A stretch of DNA of 64,000 nucleotides from NCBI RefSeq assembly GCF_040712085.1, contig NZ_JBFCVK010000007.1, positions 1 through 64,000 on the forward strand, in the 5' to 3' direction. Numbering within the stretch: position 1 is the stretch's first letter; each line of letters starts with the position of its first letter. Positions 1-7,675 of this stretch are shown one piece after another. The position numbers and the translations under genes are program-made. The notes beneath the pieces are model-generated. The model had not been told where the DNA came from and did not search any database. It saw only the letters and a list, made by a program, of their open reading frames with translations. This stretch comes from Aquibaculum sediminis (lineage in GTDB: Bacteria > Pseudomonadota > Alphaproteobacteria > Kiloniellales > DSM-21159).

Positions 1-82
1 CACAGCCATCATGCGCAAGCTCGTGATCCTCGCAAACGCCCTCCTCAGAGATCAGCGTCCATGGGTCAACTTTCCTTCTTGA
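1..82 (+). mobile_element. IS110-family transposase, C-terminal tail (partial)
   Basis: A frame open from the window edge ends at a TGA at 80-82 and reads, near its end, MRKLVILANALLRDQRPW. This matches the conserved C-terminus of IS110/IS116/IS902 transposases (the usual form is close to MRKLLVLANALLRDGRPW). Only about 26 residues are inside the window, so completeness of the element cannot be judged. It converges on ltaE with 14 bp between the two stops. No terminal repeat is visible, which fits the IS110 group, whose members usually lack inverted repeats. Confidence 0.7.
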
Positions 83-96
83 TCAACACGGATACT

Positions 97-1137
97 CTAA
101 GCGACTGCTTCTTGTGCCGCCGACCGGGTGGCATCCAGGAAAGCATCGACCTCCTCGTCGCGCGTCGACCAGGCGGTCACCAGGCGCGACGCACCCTCGT
201 GCATCTCGGCATAGAACTGGAAGCCCTGGGCCTGCAGCTTCTGCGTGACCGCCCTCGGAAAGCGCGCGAAGACCTGATTGCTTTCCACAGGGTAGTGCAA
301 CGCGACTCCCGGCACCTTCTCCAGCCCTTCGGCCAGGCGCGCGGCCATGGCGTTGGCATGCCGGGCATGGCGTAGCCAGGCATCGTCGGTGAGGTAACCT
401 TCGAACTGCGCTGTGAGCAGGCGCATCTTCGAGAAGAGGTGCCCGGTGCGCTTGCGCAGGAAGGCGGCATTCGCGGCCAATTCTGGTCGGAAGAAGACCA
501 CGGCTTCCGCTGCCAGGCAGCCGTTCTTGGTGCCGCCGAAGGACAGCACATCGACACCGGCCTTCCAGGTGACGTCGGCGGGATGGCAATCCAGCGCCGC
601 CACGGCGTTGGCAAACCGCGCCCCGTCCATGTGGACGTGCAGACCCGCGTCTCGGGCAATCTGCGTCAGCGCTGAGATTTCAGCCGGTCGGTAGAGGGTG
701 CCGGCTTCCGTACTTTGCGTCAGCGAGAGGGCCGCCGGCTTGCTGTGGTGGACGGAACCGCTGCGGTCGATGGCCGCCTCCAGCGTTGCCGCCTCCAGCT
801 TGCCCTGCGATCCGGCCACGGGCATCAGTTTGGCGCCGCCGCTGAAGAGCTCAGGCGCACCGCACTCTGAATTCTGGATGTGCGCCTCTTCATGGCAGTA
901 GACCGCGCCCCAGGGCGGAGCGAGCGCCGCCAGAGCAAGGGAATTCGCGGCGGTGCCGGTCGCCACCAGGAAGACCTTCACATCAGTACCGAAGACTTCA
1001 CCCAGGCGCGCCTCGATCGCCTGCGTGGCGGCATCATTGCCATAGGGCATCCGCGGCCCGCTATCGTTGGCGTCGATCACCGCCTGCAGGACTTCGGGGC
1101 AGGCGCCGGTCACATTGTCGGAAGCGAAGTTCACCAT
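97..1137 (-). CDS. ltaE: Low-specificity L-threonine aldolase
   Basis: This PLP enzyme of fold type I splits L-threonine or L-allo-threonine into glycine and acetaldehyde. The 346-residue product starts MVNFASDNVTGACPE and has the usual family length. The PLP lysine is recognisable in the motif SFGGTKNG, preceded by the HMDGARFANA segment that holds the cofactor-contacting Asp. The SFGGTKNG form of the lysine site is typical of the bacterial low-specificity group. The gene stands alone, converging on the IS110 tail on one side and followed upstream by a DUF6476 gene in the same direction with an 18-bp gap. Confidence 0.88.
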   Translation of the reverse strand: MVNFASDNVTGACPEVLQAVIDANDSGPRMPYGNDAATQAIEARLGEVFGTDVKVFLVATGTAANSLALAALAPPWGAVYCHEEAHIQNSECGAPELFSGGAKLMPVAGSQGKLEAATLEAAIDRSGSVHHSKPAALSLTQSTEAGTLYRPAEISALTQIARDAGLHVHMDGARFANAVAALDCHPADVTWKAGVDVLSFGGTKNGCLAAEAVVFFRPELAANAAFLRKRTGHLFSKMRLLTAQFEGYLTDDAWLRHARHANAMAARLAEGLEKVPGVALHYPVESNQVFARFPRAVTQKLQAQGFQFYAEMHEGASRLVTAWSTRDEEVDAFLDATRSAAQEAVA

Positions 1138-1155
1138 TTTTGCAGCACTCTCGAT

Positions 1156-1449
1156 TCATTCCGCCGGGAGGTCGATGCGGCCACGGAAGCCCCCCTGGCG
1201 CGCGTCAAACAGCAACACCGCCCGACAGCCTTGTTCCACCGGCCCTGCCAGGCGCAGCAGCAACAATCCGCGTCCATCGGCCGTCACCTCGGCCAGCGTA
1301 CAAGCCTCCGGGACGGTCTGCTGCGCCGCGACGACGTCAGGCGCATCGCGCAGGCCGTCAGCTTGGCGCACCATTCCGTAGACCACCAACCCCATCCCCG
1401 CGACGATCACGACCGCCATTCCGATCACCAGGGCCTTGAGCGCCGCCAT
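1156..1449 (-). CDS. Small single-pass membrane protein, DUF6476-like
   Basis: A 97-residue protein starting MAALKALVIGM with one N-terminal membrane segment (about residues 4-24) and a short C-terminal domain of about 65 residues. The start at 1449 is chosen because the transmembrane segment begins there; an in-frame codon 24 residues further upstream would overlap rluD. It resembles the alphaproteobacterial DUF6476 family, which has no known function. Its start lies only 24 bp from the divergent rluD start, so each promoter must lie inside the other gene's coding region or in this short gap. Confidence 0.7.
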   Translation of the reverse strand: MAALKALVIGMAVVIVAGMGLVVYGMVRQADGLRDAPDVVAAQQTVPEACTLAEVTADGRGLLLLRLAGPVEQGCRAVLLFDARQGGFRGRIDLPAE

Positions 1450-1473
1450 TGCTTCGTGTCCTCTTGTTCCATC

Positions 1474-2487
1474 ATGCCAGCAAGCACTCCCCCTCCCCGC
1501 TCCCCGAGCGGAACCGTCCATCCCGGTCGCTATTGCTTCAGCGTGGAAGAGGCCGATGTCGGGCTGCGGCTCGATCGCTTTCTTGCCGCAAGCCTTGTCG
1601 GAATGTCACGCAGCCGAGTCAAGCAGTTGATCGAGGAAGGGAGGGTCAGCAGCGACGGCGCGACGATAGTCGAGGCCTCATTCAGGGTCAAATCCAGTCA
1701 AAGTTTCGCCATAGAAATACCGGAGATTAAAGAGGCTCCGCCCGAGGCCCAGGCCCTGGATCTCTCTATCCTGTACGAGGATGCAGAACTGATCGTGATC
1801 GACAAGCCCGCCGGCCTTGTTGTCCATCCCGCACCCGGTAACCCGGACCACACCCTGGTCAACGCTCTGATGGCCCACTGCGGCACGGAGCTGACCGGGA
1901 TCGGCGGTGAGCGTCGGCCGGGAATCGTCCATCGCCTGGACAAGGACACCAGCGGGGTGATGGTCGCGGCCAAAACGGAAAAAGCGCTGCACTCACTGAC
2001 CGAGCAGTTTGCTGCGCGCAGCATTGAGCGCGCCTACGACGCTTTTGTCTGGGGCAGTCTCTCGCCGCCCGCCGGCGAGATCAGCGGCAACATCGGCCGC
2101 AGCCCGCGCAATCGCAAGAAGATGGCCGTGTTGCGTCGGGGCGGCAAGACCGCTGTTACCCGCTATCGCACGATGGCCCGCTACGCCGGAGGAACAATCA
2201 GCCGGCTCGAGTGTCGTCTCCTCACGGGGCGCACGCACCAGATCCGGGTTCATCTGACCGATGCAGGTCATCCGCTTTTGGGTGATCCAGTCTACGGCGG
2301 CAGCGTACAACGAAAGATAAAGGAACTGCCCGTGGAACTGCGCGAAACAATTGCGGAGCTTGGCCGCCAGGCGCTGCACGCGCGTACCCTGGGCTTCACC
2401 CATCCGGTCAGCGGAGAACGTCTCAGCTTCCAATCGGATCTACCACCCGATCTGAGGAACTTGACCACTCTTCTGGAATTAGTCTAA
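1474..2487 (+). CDS. rluD: Large-subunit pseudouridine synthase, RluD type
   Basis: A 337-residue RluA/RluD-family enzyme that isomerises uridine to pseudouridine in 23S rRNA. An S4 RNA-binding domain lies at about residues 28-85 (LRLDRFLAA, SRSRVKQLI), followed by the synthase domain. The catalytic motif HRLDKDTSG is at residues 153-161 with the Asp at 156, and GRTHQIRVH follows further on. The ATG at 1474 is preferred over upstream in-frame codons because it gives normal family length. By domain order it is closest to RluD (positions 1911/1915/1917 in E. coli), but RluC specificity cannot be excluded from sequence alone. Confidence 0.88.
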   Translation: MPASTPPPRSPSGTVHPGRYCFSVEEADVGLRLDRFLAASLVGMSRSRVKQLIEEGRVSSDGATIVEASFRVKSSQSFAIEIPEIKEAPPEAQALDLSILYEDAELIVIDKPAGLVVHPAPGNPDHTLVNALMAHCGTELTGIGGERRPGIVHRLDKDTSGVMVAAKTEKALHSLTEQFAARSIERAYDAFVWGSLSPPAGEISGNIGRSPRNRKKMAVLRRGGKTAVTRYRTMARYAGGTISRLECRLLTGRTHQIRVHLTDAGHPLLGDPVYGGSVQRKIKELPVELRETIAELGRQALHARTLGFTHPVSGERLSFQSDLPPDLRNLTTLLELV

Positions 2488-2575
2488 TATCACGCAATTC
2501 GGATGGCATTGGTATGGATTGGGCAACGGGCCGGTTCAGCCAAGTGAAAAGTCCGATCGAAAGGGGTGATAGATC

Positions 2576-3472
2576 ATGAGTACAGCAACCGCTTCCCCCA
2601 AGCTTCCGGTGCTCACCGCCGAGAGCAATCTGACGCGCTACCTGCAGGAAATCCGCAAGTTTCCTATGCTGGAAGTCGATCAGGAATACATGCTCGCCAG
2701 ACGCTGGCAGGAGCGTGAGGACCTTGAAGCGGCACATCAGCTTGTGACCAGCCATCTGCGGCTCGTGGCCAAGATCGCCATGGGCTACCGCGGCTATGGT
2801 CTGCCTCTGGCTGAACTGATCAGCGAAGGCAACGTCGGCATGATGCAGGCCGTCAAGCGCTTCGATCCTGAAAAGGGCTTCCGTCTCGCAACCTACGCAA
2901 TGTGGTGGATCCGCGCGGCCATCCAGGAATACATCCTGCACTCCTGGTCGCTGGTGAAAATGGGCACCACGGCAGCGCAGAAGAAACTCTTCTTTAACCT
3001 GCGCAAACTCAAGGGCCAGATGCAGGCGATCGATGACGGCGACCTTCATCCTGAGCAAGTCAGCCACATCGCCACGCAACTCAGCGTGCCCGAGGTCGAT
3101 GTGGTGAATATGAACCGTCGTCTGGCCGGACCGGACCATTCGCTCAACGCGCCGCTTCGCATCGATGGCGATGGTGAGTGGCAGGACTGGCTCACCGACG
3201 ATAGCGAGGATCAAGAAACCCGCTATGCGGAGGACGAGGAACTGACCAAGCGGCGCGCGCTGCTGGTCAGGGCCATGGAGAACCTCAACGATCGGGAAAA
3301 GCACATCCTGAACGAGCGGCGCCTCAAGGAGGAGCCGACCACCCTGGAGGAGTTGAGTCAGGAGTACGGCATCAGCCGCGAGCGTGTGCGCCAGATCGAG
3401 GTGCGCGCCTTCGAGAAGCTGCAGAAGGCGATCCGCAACGCCGCCATCGAAGAGCGACTGGCCACGGCGTAA
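2576..3472 (+). CDS. rpoH: RNA polymerase sigma-32 factor (heat shock)
   Basis: A 298-residue group 3 sigma factor that directs RNA polymerase to heat-shock promoters. Region 1.2 begins NLTRYLQEIRKFP, region 2 includes GYRGYGLPLAELISEGNVGMMQ, and region 4.2 near the C-terminus contains ISRERVRQIEVRAFEKLQ. The RpoH box QKKLFFNLRK at about residues 135-144, the diagnostic element between regions 2 and 3, separates it from housekeeping sigma factors. A GGGGTGA ribosome site precedes the ATG. Alphaproteobacteria often carry two rpoH copies, so another may exist elsewhere. Confidence 0.95.
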   Translation: MSTATASPKLPVLTAESNLTRYLQEIRKFPMLEVDQEYMLARRWQEREDLEAAHQLVTSHLRLVAKIAMGYRGYGLPLAELISEGNVGMMQAVKRFDPEKGFRLATYAMWWIRAAIQEYILHSWSLVKMGTTAAQKKLFFNLRKLKGQMQAIDDGDLHPEQVSHIATQLSVPEVDVVNMNRRLAGPDHSLNAPLRIDGDGEWQDWLTDDSEDQETRYAEDEELTKRRALLVRAMENLNDREKHILNERRLKEEPTTLEELSQEYGISRERVRQIEVRAFEKLQKAIRNAAIEERLATA

Positions 3473-3486
3473 GCGGAAACCGTTTC

Positions 3487-3509
3487 AGGGCCGTCCGACA
3501 GGCGGCCCT
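3487..3509 (+). terminator. Candidate terminator hairpin after rpoH
   Basis: AGGGCCG (3487-3493) and CGGCCCT (3503-3509) form a 7-bp GC stem with a 9-nt loop, 15 nt after the rpoH stop. No real T-tract follows, so intrinsic termination would be weak. Confidence 0.4.
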
Positions 3510-3540
3510 TGGCGGTTCAAACACCCAAGTATCAGTCCCA

Positions 3541-3571
3541 ACAAAAAGGGCGGCCTGTATAGGCCGCCCTT
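3541..3571 (-). terminator. Intrinsic terminator of rplM-rpsI
   Basis: A perfect 11-bp stem, 3546-3556 with 3561-3571, and a GTAT loop. Read on the minus strand it is followed by TTTTTGT. It lies 24 nt past the rpsI stop, which makes a textbook rho-independent terminator. Confidence 0.88.
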
Positions 3572-3595
3572 GATGCTTGTGCGATCCGGATGGGA

Positions 3596-4087
3596 TCAGC
3601 GCTTGGAGAACTGGAAGCTCCGACGCGCCTTGGCCCGGCCGTACTTCTTGCGCTCCACCGCGCGGCTGTCGCGGGTGAGGAAGCCGACCTGCTTCAGCAC
3701 CGGCCGCAGTTCCGGCTCGTAGTGGGTCAGGGCACGAGAGATGCCGTGGCGCACGGCACCGGCCTGGCCGGAGAGCCCGCCGCCGGAGACGGTGCAGATC
3801 ACATCGAACTGGCCGTCCCGGTTCGACACCAGGAAAGGCTGCGCGATCAGCATGCGCAGCACCGGACGTGCAAAGTAGACATCCAGCGCCTTGCCGTTGA
3901 CGGTGATGTTGCCGCTGCCCGGCTTGATCCACACACGGGCAACCGACTCCTTGCGGCGGCCGGTGGCATAGGAGCGACCGAACTCATCGCGCTTCGGCTG
4001 CGCGGTGACCGGCGCGGCTTCGCTGGTGGGCTCCGCCACCGCGGTGCCGCCGAGTTGGTCGAGGGAGGTCAGGGTCTGTTCGGCCAT
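3596..4087 (-). CDS. rpsI: 30S ribosomal protein S9
   Basis: This small-subunit ribosomal protein contacts tRNA with its C-terminal tail. The 163 residues carry an N-terminal extension of about 30 residues, common in alphaproteobacteria, before the core that starts YATGRRKESVARVWI. The C-terminus ends in the expected basic tail with SFQFSKR. It lies 4 bp downstream of rplM, the universal L13-S9 pair, and is followed by a strong terminator. Confidence 0.97.
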   Translation of the reverse strand: MAEQTLTSLDQLGGTAVAEPTSEAAPVTAQPKRDEFGRSYATGRRKESVARVWIKPGSGNITVNGKALDVYFARPVLRMLIAQPFLVSNRDGQFDVICTVSGGGLSGQAGAVRHGISRALTHYEPELRPVLKQVGFLTRDSRAVERKKYGRAKARRSFQFSKR

Positions 4088-4091
4088 GGGG

Positions 4092-4553
4092 TCAGGCCCT
4101 CTTGTTCTTCGGGTTCATCGCGGCGAGGTCCAGGACCTCGGGCTGCTGGGCCTCATGCGGGTGCTCGGCACCGGCATAGACGCGCAGTTTCTTGAACTGG
4201 GCGCGCCCCAGGGGGCCGCTCGGGATCATGCGCTGCACGGCCTTCTCGATCGCCCGCTCCGGAAAGCGGCCGCCGAGGATCTGTCCCATGGTGCGATCCT
4301 TGATCCCACCGGGATAGCCCGTGTGCCAGTAGAAGCGCTTCTGTTGCAGCTTCTTGCCGGTCAGCTTTACCTTCTCGGCGTTGATGATGATGACATGGTC
4401 GCCGGTATCGATATGCGGAGTGTACATTGCCTTGTGCTTGCCACGCAGCACGTTGGCAACCCGACTGGCGAGACGGCCGAGAACGACGTCTTCGGCGTCG
4501 ATCACGTACCACTTTCTCTCGACGTCAGTCGGCTTTGCGGAATAGGTCTTCAT
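4092..4553 (-). CDS. rplM: 50S ribosomal protein L13
   Basis: A 153-residue ribosomal protein that assembles early onto 23S rRNA. The start MKTYSAKPTDVERKW at 4553 is the standard one; the open frame continues 20 codons further upstream, but those residues do not belong to the family. Conserved L13 segments such as GKHKAMYTPHIDTGD and GMIPSGPLG-like (here MIPSGPLGRAQFKKLRVYAG) are present. It is first in the rplM-rpsI operon with a sigma-70 type promoter about 90 nt upstream. Confidence 0.97.
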   Translation of the reverse strand: MKTYSAKPTDVERKWYVIDAEDVVLGRLASRVANVLRGKHKAMYTPHIDTGDHVIIINAEKVKLTGKKLQQKRFYWHTGYPGGIKDRTMGQILGGRFPERAIEKAVQRMIPSGPLGRAQFKKLRVYAGAEHPHEAQQPEVLDLAAMNPKNKRA

Positions 4554-4637
4554 GTTTGGCCTTCGCTGGTCGACGGGTGTCGCTGAAAACTGCCTGCGCG
4601 CAGAAAAACGCATGGCTTCTGCCGCGCGGTCCGAGGG

Positions 4638-4666
4638 CTTTTACGCTCCGCTCAGACCAAAGTCAA
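4638..4666 (-). promoter_or_regulatory. Sigma-70 type promoter of rplM-rpsI
   Basis: On the minus strand a TTGACT -35 (4661-4666) is separated by 17 nt from a TAAAAG -10 (4638-4643). It lies about 85 nt upstream of the rplM ATG, on the right strand and in the right gap. Confidence 0.6.
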
Positions 4667-4743
4667 CGCCGGAAAATGGCGATAAATCAGCATCTTTAGT
4701 GTTGTGGTAACTATATACCGCATGGTGCAGAGGAGACGCAGCG

Positions 4744-5094
4744 ATGATCGAAAGCCTGAGCGCCGTGACACTGGCCACCCACGACATGGCAGCGGCCGTC
4801 GCCTTCTATCGCAAGCTTGGATTTCGGCTCAAGTATGGTGGCGAGAACGCCGACTTCACCAGCTTCCACGCGGGCCCTGGCTATCTCAATCTCATCAAGG
4901 TGGGCCCGGAGCAGGAGATTGGCTGGTGGGGCCGGGCGATCTTCTACGTCACAGACGTCGACGACTGTCACGCGCGGGCCGTGAATGCGGGACTTGCGCC
5001 CGACTTCGCCCCGGAGGACGCGCCTTGGGGTGAGCGATACTTCCACATCCGCGACCCCGACGGCCACGAAATCAGCTTCGCCCGTCCGCTTTGA
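4744..5094 (+). CDS. VOC-superfamily (glyoxalase/bleomycin-resistance fold) protein
   Basis: A 116-residue single-module VOC protein. The N-terminal half shows the typical pattern LATHDMAAAVAFYRKLGFRL, and the C-terminal half ends FHIRDPDGHEISFARPL, where the His and Glu are positions that bind metal in this superfamily. The start at 4744 has a GAGGAG ribosome site. Members include glyoxalases, dioxygenases and drug-binding proteins, so the substrate cannot be named. It converges on purA, with 13 bp between the two stops. Confidence 0.8.
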   Translation: MIESLSAVTLATHDMAAAVAFYRKLGFRLKYGGENADFTSFHAGPGYLNLIKVGPEQEIGWWGRAIFYVTDVDDCHARAVNAGLAPDFAPEDAPWGERYFHIRDPDGHEISFARPL

Positions 5095-5107
5095 CCCCTG
5101 CCTGCTG

Positions 5108-6400
5108 TTAACCAGCGAAGGGATCGCGCATCAGGATGGTGTCATCCCGGTCGGGGCTGGTGGAAAGCAGTGTCACCGGCGCGCCGACCAATTCCTCAAT
5201 GTGCCGGACATACTTGACGGCAGTCGCCGGCAGGTCGCCCCAGCTGCGCGCACCCTGGGTGCTCTCCCCCCAACCAGGCAGGGTCTCATAGATAGGCACC
5301 GCCTTGGCCTGCAGCGCCGGGCTGGCCGGCAGGTAGTCGTAGCGCTTGCCATCGATCTCATAGCCTACACCGATCTTGAGTTCGGAGAGACCATCGAGCA
5401 CGTCCAGCTTGGTCAGCGCGATGCCCGTGATGCCGCCGGTCTGGATCGCCTGGCGCACCAGAACGGCATCGAACCAGCCGCAACGCCGACGCCGACCGGT
5501 GACCGTGCCGAACTCGCGCCCGCGTTCGCCAAGCCGCTGGCCGATCTCGTCATCCAACTCGGTTGGGAAGGGACCGGAGCCGACACGGGTTGTGTAGGCC
5601 TTGGTGATGCCAAGCACCTGATTGATCACGGCGGGGCCGGTGCCGGATCCGGCCGCCGCCTGCCCGGCGACGGTGTTGGAGGAGGTCACATAGGGATAGG
5701 TGCCGTGATCGACATCCAGCAGCGCCCCTTGCGCGCCCTCGAAAAGGATGCGCCTGCCACTGCGCCGCGCGGCCTCCAAGCGCTGCCAGACCCGGTCCAC
5801 ATAGGGCAGCACCTTCGGCGCGATCTCCAGCAGCTGCGCCATGAGTTCCGCCTTGTCGATCTCGGTCTCGCCCAGCCCACGCAGCAGGGCATTGTGATGC
5901 ACAAGCAACTGATCCAGGCGGTCGGAGAGCAGATCCGGATCGGCCAGATCGCACAAGCGCACGGCCCGCCGGCCGACCTTGTCTTCATAGGCCGGCCCGA
6001 TGCCCCGACCCGTCGTACCGATGGCCTTCTTGCCCTGCGCCGCCTCCCGCGCCCGGTCCAGGCGGCCGTGCGGTGGCAGTATCAGAGTCACGTTCTCGGC
6101 AATCTTCAGATTGTCCGGTGTGATGGCCACGCCCTGCTCGCGAATGCGTTCGATCTCTTCGGCCAGGGCCCAGGGGTCGACGACCACGCCGTTGCCAATG
6201 ACCGAAAGCTTGCCCGGCCGCACCACGCCCGAGGGCAGCAGCGAGAGCTTGTAGGTCACGCCGTCTACCACCAGGGTGTGGCCTGCGTTGTGCCCGCCCT
6301 GGAAGCGCACCACGACGTCGGCCCGCTCGGACAGCCAATCGACGATCTTGCCTTTACCCTCGTCGCCCCACTGGGAACCGACGACCGCTACATTCGCCAT
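5108..6400 (-). CDS. purA: Adenylosuccinate synthetase
   Basis: It makes adenylosuccinate from IMP, aspartate and GTP, the first step from IMP to AMP. The 430 residues match family length. The P-loop GSQWGDEGKGKI holds the catalytic Asp and Lys near the N-terminus, and FQGGHNAGHT holds the catalytic His. The gene follows hisZ by 3 bp, the last of the minus-strand serC-serA-hisZ-purA run. HisZ and PurA are often neighbours in alphaproteobacteria, linking histidine and purine synthesis, which share the AICAR/ATP cycle. Confidence 0.97.
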   Translation of the reverse strand: MANVAVVGSQWGDEGKGKIVDWLSERADVVVRFQGGHNAGHTLVVDGVTYKLSLLPSGVVRPGKLSVIGNGVVVDPWALAEEIERIREQGVAITPDNLKIAENVTLILPPHGRLDRAREAAQGKKAIGTTGRGIGPAYEDKVGRRAVRLCDLADPDLLSDRLDQLLVHHNALLRGLGETEIDKAELMAQLLEIAPKVLPYVDRVWQRLEAARRSGRRILFEGAQGALLDVDHGTYPYVTSSNTVAGQAAAGSGTGPAVINQVLGITKAYTTRVGSGPFPTELDDEIGQRLGERGREFGTVTGRRRRCGWFDAVLVRQAIQTGGITGIALTKLDVLDGLSELKIGVGYEIDGKRYDYLPASPALQAKAVPIYETLPGWGESTQGARSWGDLPATAVKYVRHIEELVGAPVTLLSTSPDRDDTILMRDPFAG

Positions 6401-6403
6401 GAC

Positions 6404-7576
6404 TCACTCATTCTCCACTTCGTGCAGGACCCCGTCCCGCAGCAGATGGCCACAATGCAGGCGCCGGGCTTCCGCCAGGGGATCTGCTGCAGGTTCCAGC
6501 CCCGCCACGGTCACCCATCCCGTCGCCCTCAAGCCCCGGGCCTGCGCCGGATCCGTGCCGATCGGCAGGTAGACGCGCTTTCGGCGCTGCACGGCAGGCA
6601 AGGCACGCAGCAGCGTGTCCATGAAGAGCGTAAAGCCCGTCGCCCGATCCTCTTCGCCCTGCGCTCCGATTGCAGCATAGCGCCCTCCCCGGCCCAACTC
6701 GCCGCGCACGCCGGTGGCGAAAAGCGTGAAAGACAGACCGGTTTGGTATTCGTAACCGCGGTGCTCGACGGGATCGACGGTCAGGCGCAGATCAGGCGCC
6801 TCTCGCTCCACCTGTTCGACCACCTGTGCCAGACCGGCCACCTCGCGCCGCGCAGCTTCAGGCAGGTCCAAGGCCTGGAGCGCCGGCAGGGCCTTGCCCA
6901 CTGGGCCCACGGCACGCACGAGGCCGTCGAACAGGGGTGCAGCGTCGCCAGCAGCCGCGTGCACAGCGGCAGCGTCCTTGCGGTCGAGGGCGGAACGCAG
7001 CGCCCTTCCCGAGTGATCCGAGATGCCAAGATCCGCCAGCAGGCGGCCCACCAGCGTCGGCAGGGAGAGGTCGATGCTGAGAGACTTCAATCCCAGGCTT
7101 TGCAGCGCGTCGGCCGCCAGCCGCACCACCTCCGCATCCGCGGCGGGTGCATCGCTGCCCAGCAGCTCGGCGCCCACCTGTGCGAACTGCCGCTCCGGAC
7201 GCAACTGATTGCCGCGCACCCGCAGCACCTCACCGGCGTAACAGAGCCGCAATGGCCGGGGCGCCCGGCCGAGACGCGAGGCGGCGATGCGCGCCACCTG
7301 CGGTGTCATGTCGGCGCGCAGGCCCATCATGCGCTGGCTGATCGGGTCCATCAGGCGGAAGGTTTGCTGTGCCACCTGCTCGCCCGGGCCGGCCAGAAGC
7401 GAGTCCTCGAACTCCAGCAGCGGCGGCTTGACCCGCTCATAGCCGTAGCCGGCCAGCGTGGCGATCATCTGCTCCACCAGCGCCGCCTCGTGCGCGGCGT
7501 CCGGCGGCAGACCGTCCTGCAGACCGGCAGGCAGCAGTGCCAGCCCGGCCGCATCTGATAGCTGGGTGATGCTCAT
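6404..7576 (-). CDS. hisZ: ATP phosphoribosyltransferase regulatory subunit
   Basis: A 390-residue paralogue of histidyl-tRNA synthetase that lacks aminoacylation activity and forms a hetero-octamer with short-form HisG, the first enzyme of histidine synthesis. Class II synthetase-like features are visible: FEDSLLAG, MDPISQRMMGLRADMTPQVARI (motif 2-like), and GRGGRYAAIG toward the C-terminal end of the catalytic-like domain. Its presence implies the genome has a short HisG lacking its own regulatory domain; that gene is not in this window. Confidence 0.92.
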   Translation of the reverse strand: MSITQLSDAAGLALLPAGLQDGLPPDAAHEAALVEQMIATLAGYGYERVKPPLLEFEDSLLAGPGEQVAQQTFRLMDPISQRMMGLRADMTPQVARIAASRLGRAPRPLRLCYAGEVLRVRGNQLRPERQFAQVGAELLGSDAPAADAEVVRLAADALQSLGLKSLSIDLSLPTLVGRLLADLGISDHSGRALRSALDRKDAAAVHAAAGDAAPLFDGLVRAVGPVGKALPALQALDLPEAARREVAGLAQVVEQVEREAPDLRLTVDPVEHRGYEYQTGLSFTLFATGVRGELGRGGRYAAIGAQGEEDRATGFTLFMDTLLRALPAVQRRKRVYLPIGTDPAQARGLRATGWVTVAGLEPAADPLAEARRLHCGHLLRDGVLHEVENE

Positions 7577-7593
7577 GGTCTCGCTTCGCTCCC

Positions 7594-7639
7594 GACTTTC
7601 GAGGCCGTTAGTAGCGGGTTTGCCCCGGCCTCGAAAGTC
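7594..7639 (-). repeat. 13-bp perfect inverted repeat between serA and hisZ
   Basis: GACTTTCGAGGCC at 7594-7606 is exactly complementary to 7627-7639, with a 20-nt loop. It fills much of the 99-bp serA-hisZ gap. No T-run follows on the minus strand, so it is not a classic terminator; it could be an mRNA-processing or partial attenuation hairpin separating the two expression units. Confidence 0.7.
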
Positions 7640-7675
7640 CGGACTCGAAAGCCTCCCCTTACGGGTGACCAGAAG

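Noticed and set aside
4985..7558. Plus-strand open frame of about 857 codons opposite purA and hisZ
   Set aside because: Composition is low-complexity and it overlaps two unambiguous genes; nothing in it resembles a protein family.
7594..7639. Intrinsic terminator between serA and hisZ
   Set aside because: The stem is perfect but the minus-strand sequence after it is purine-rich with no T-run.
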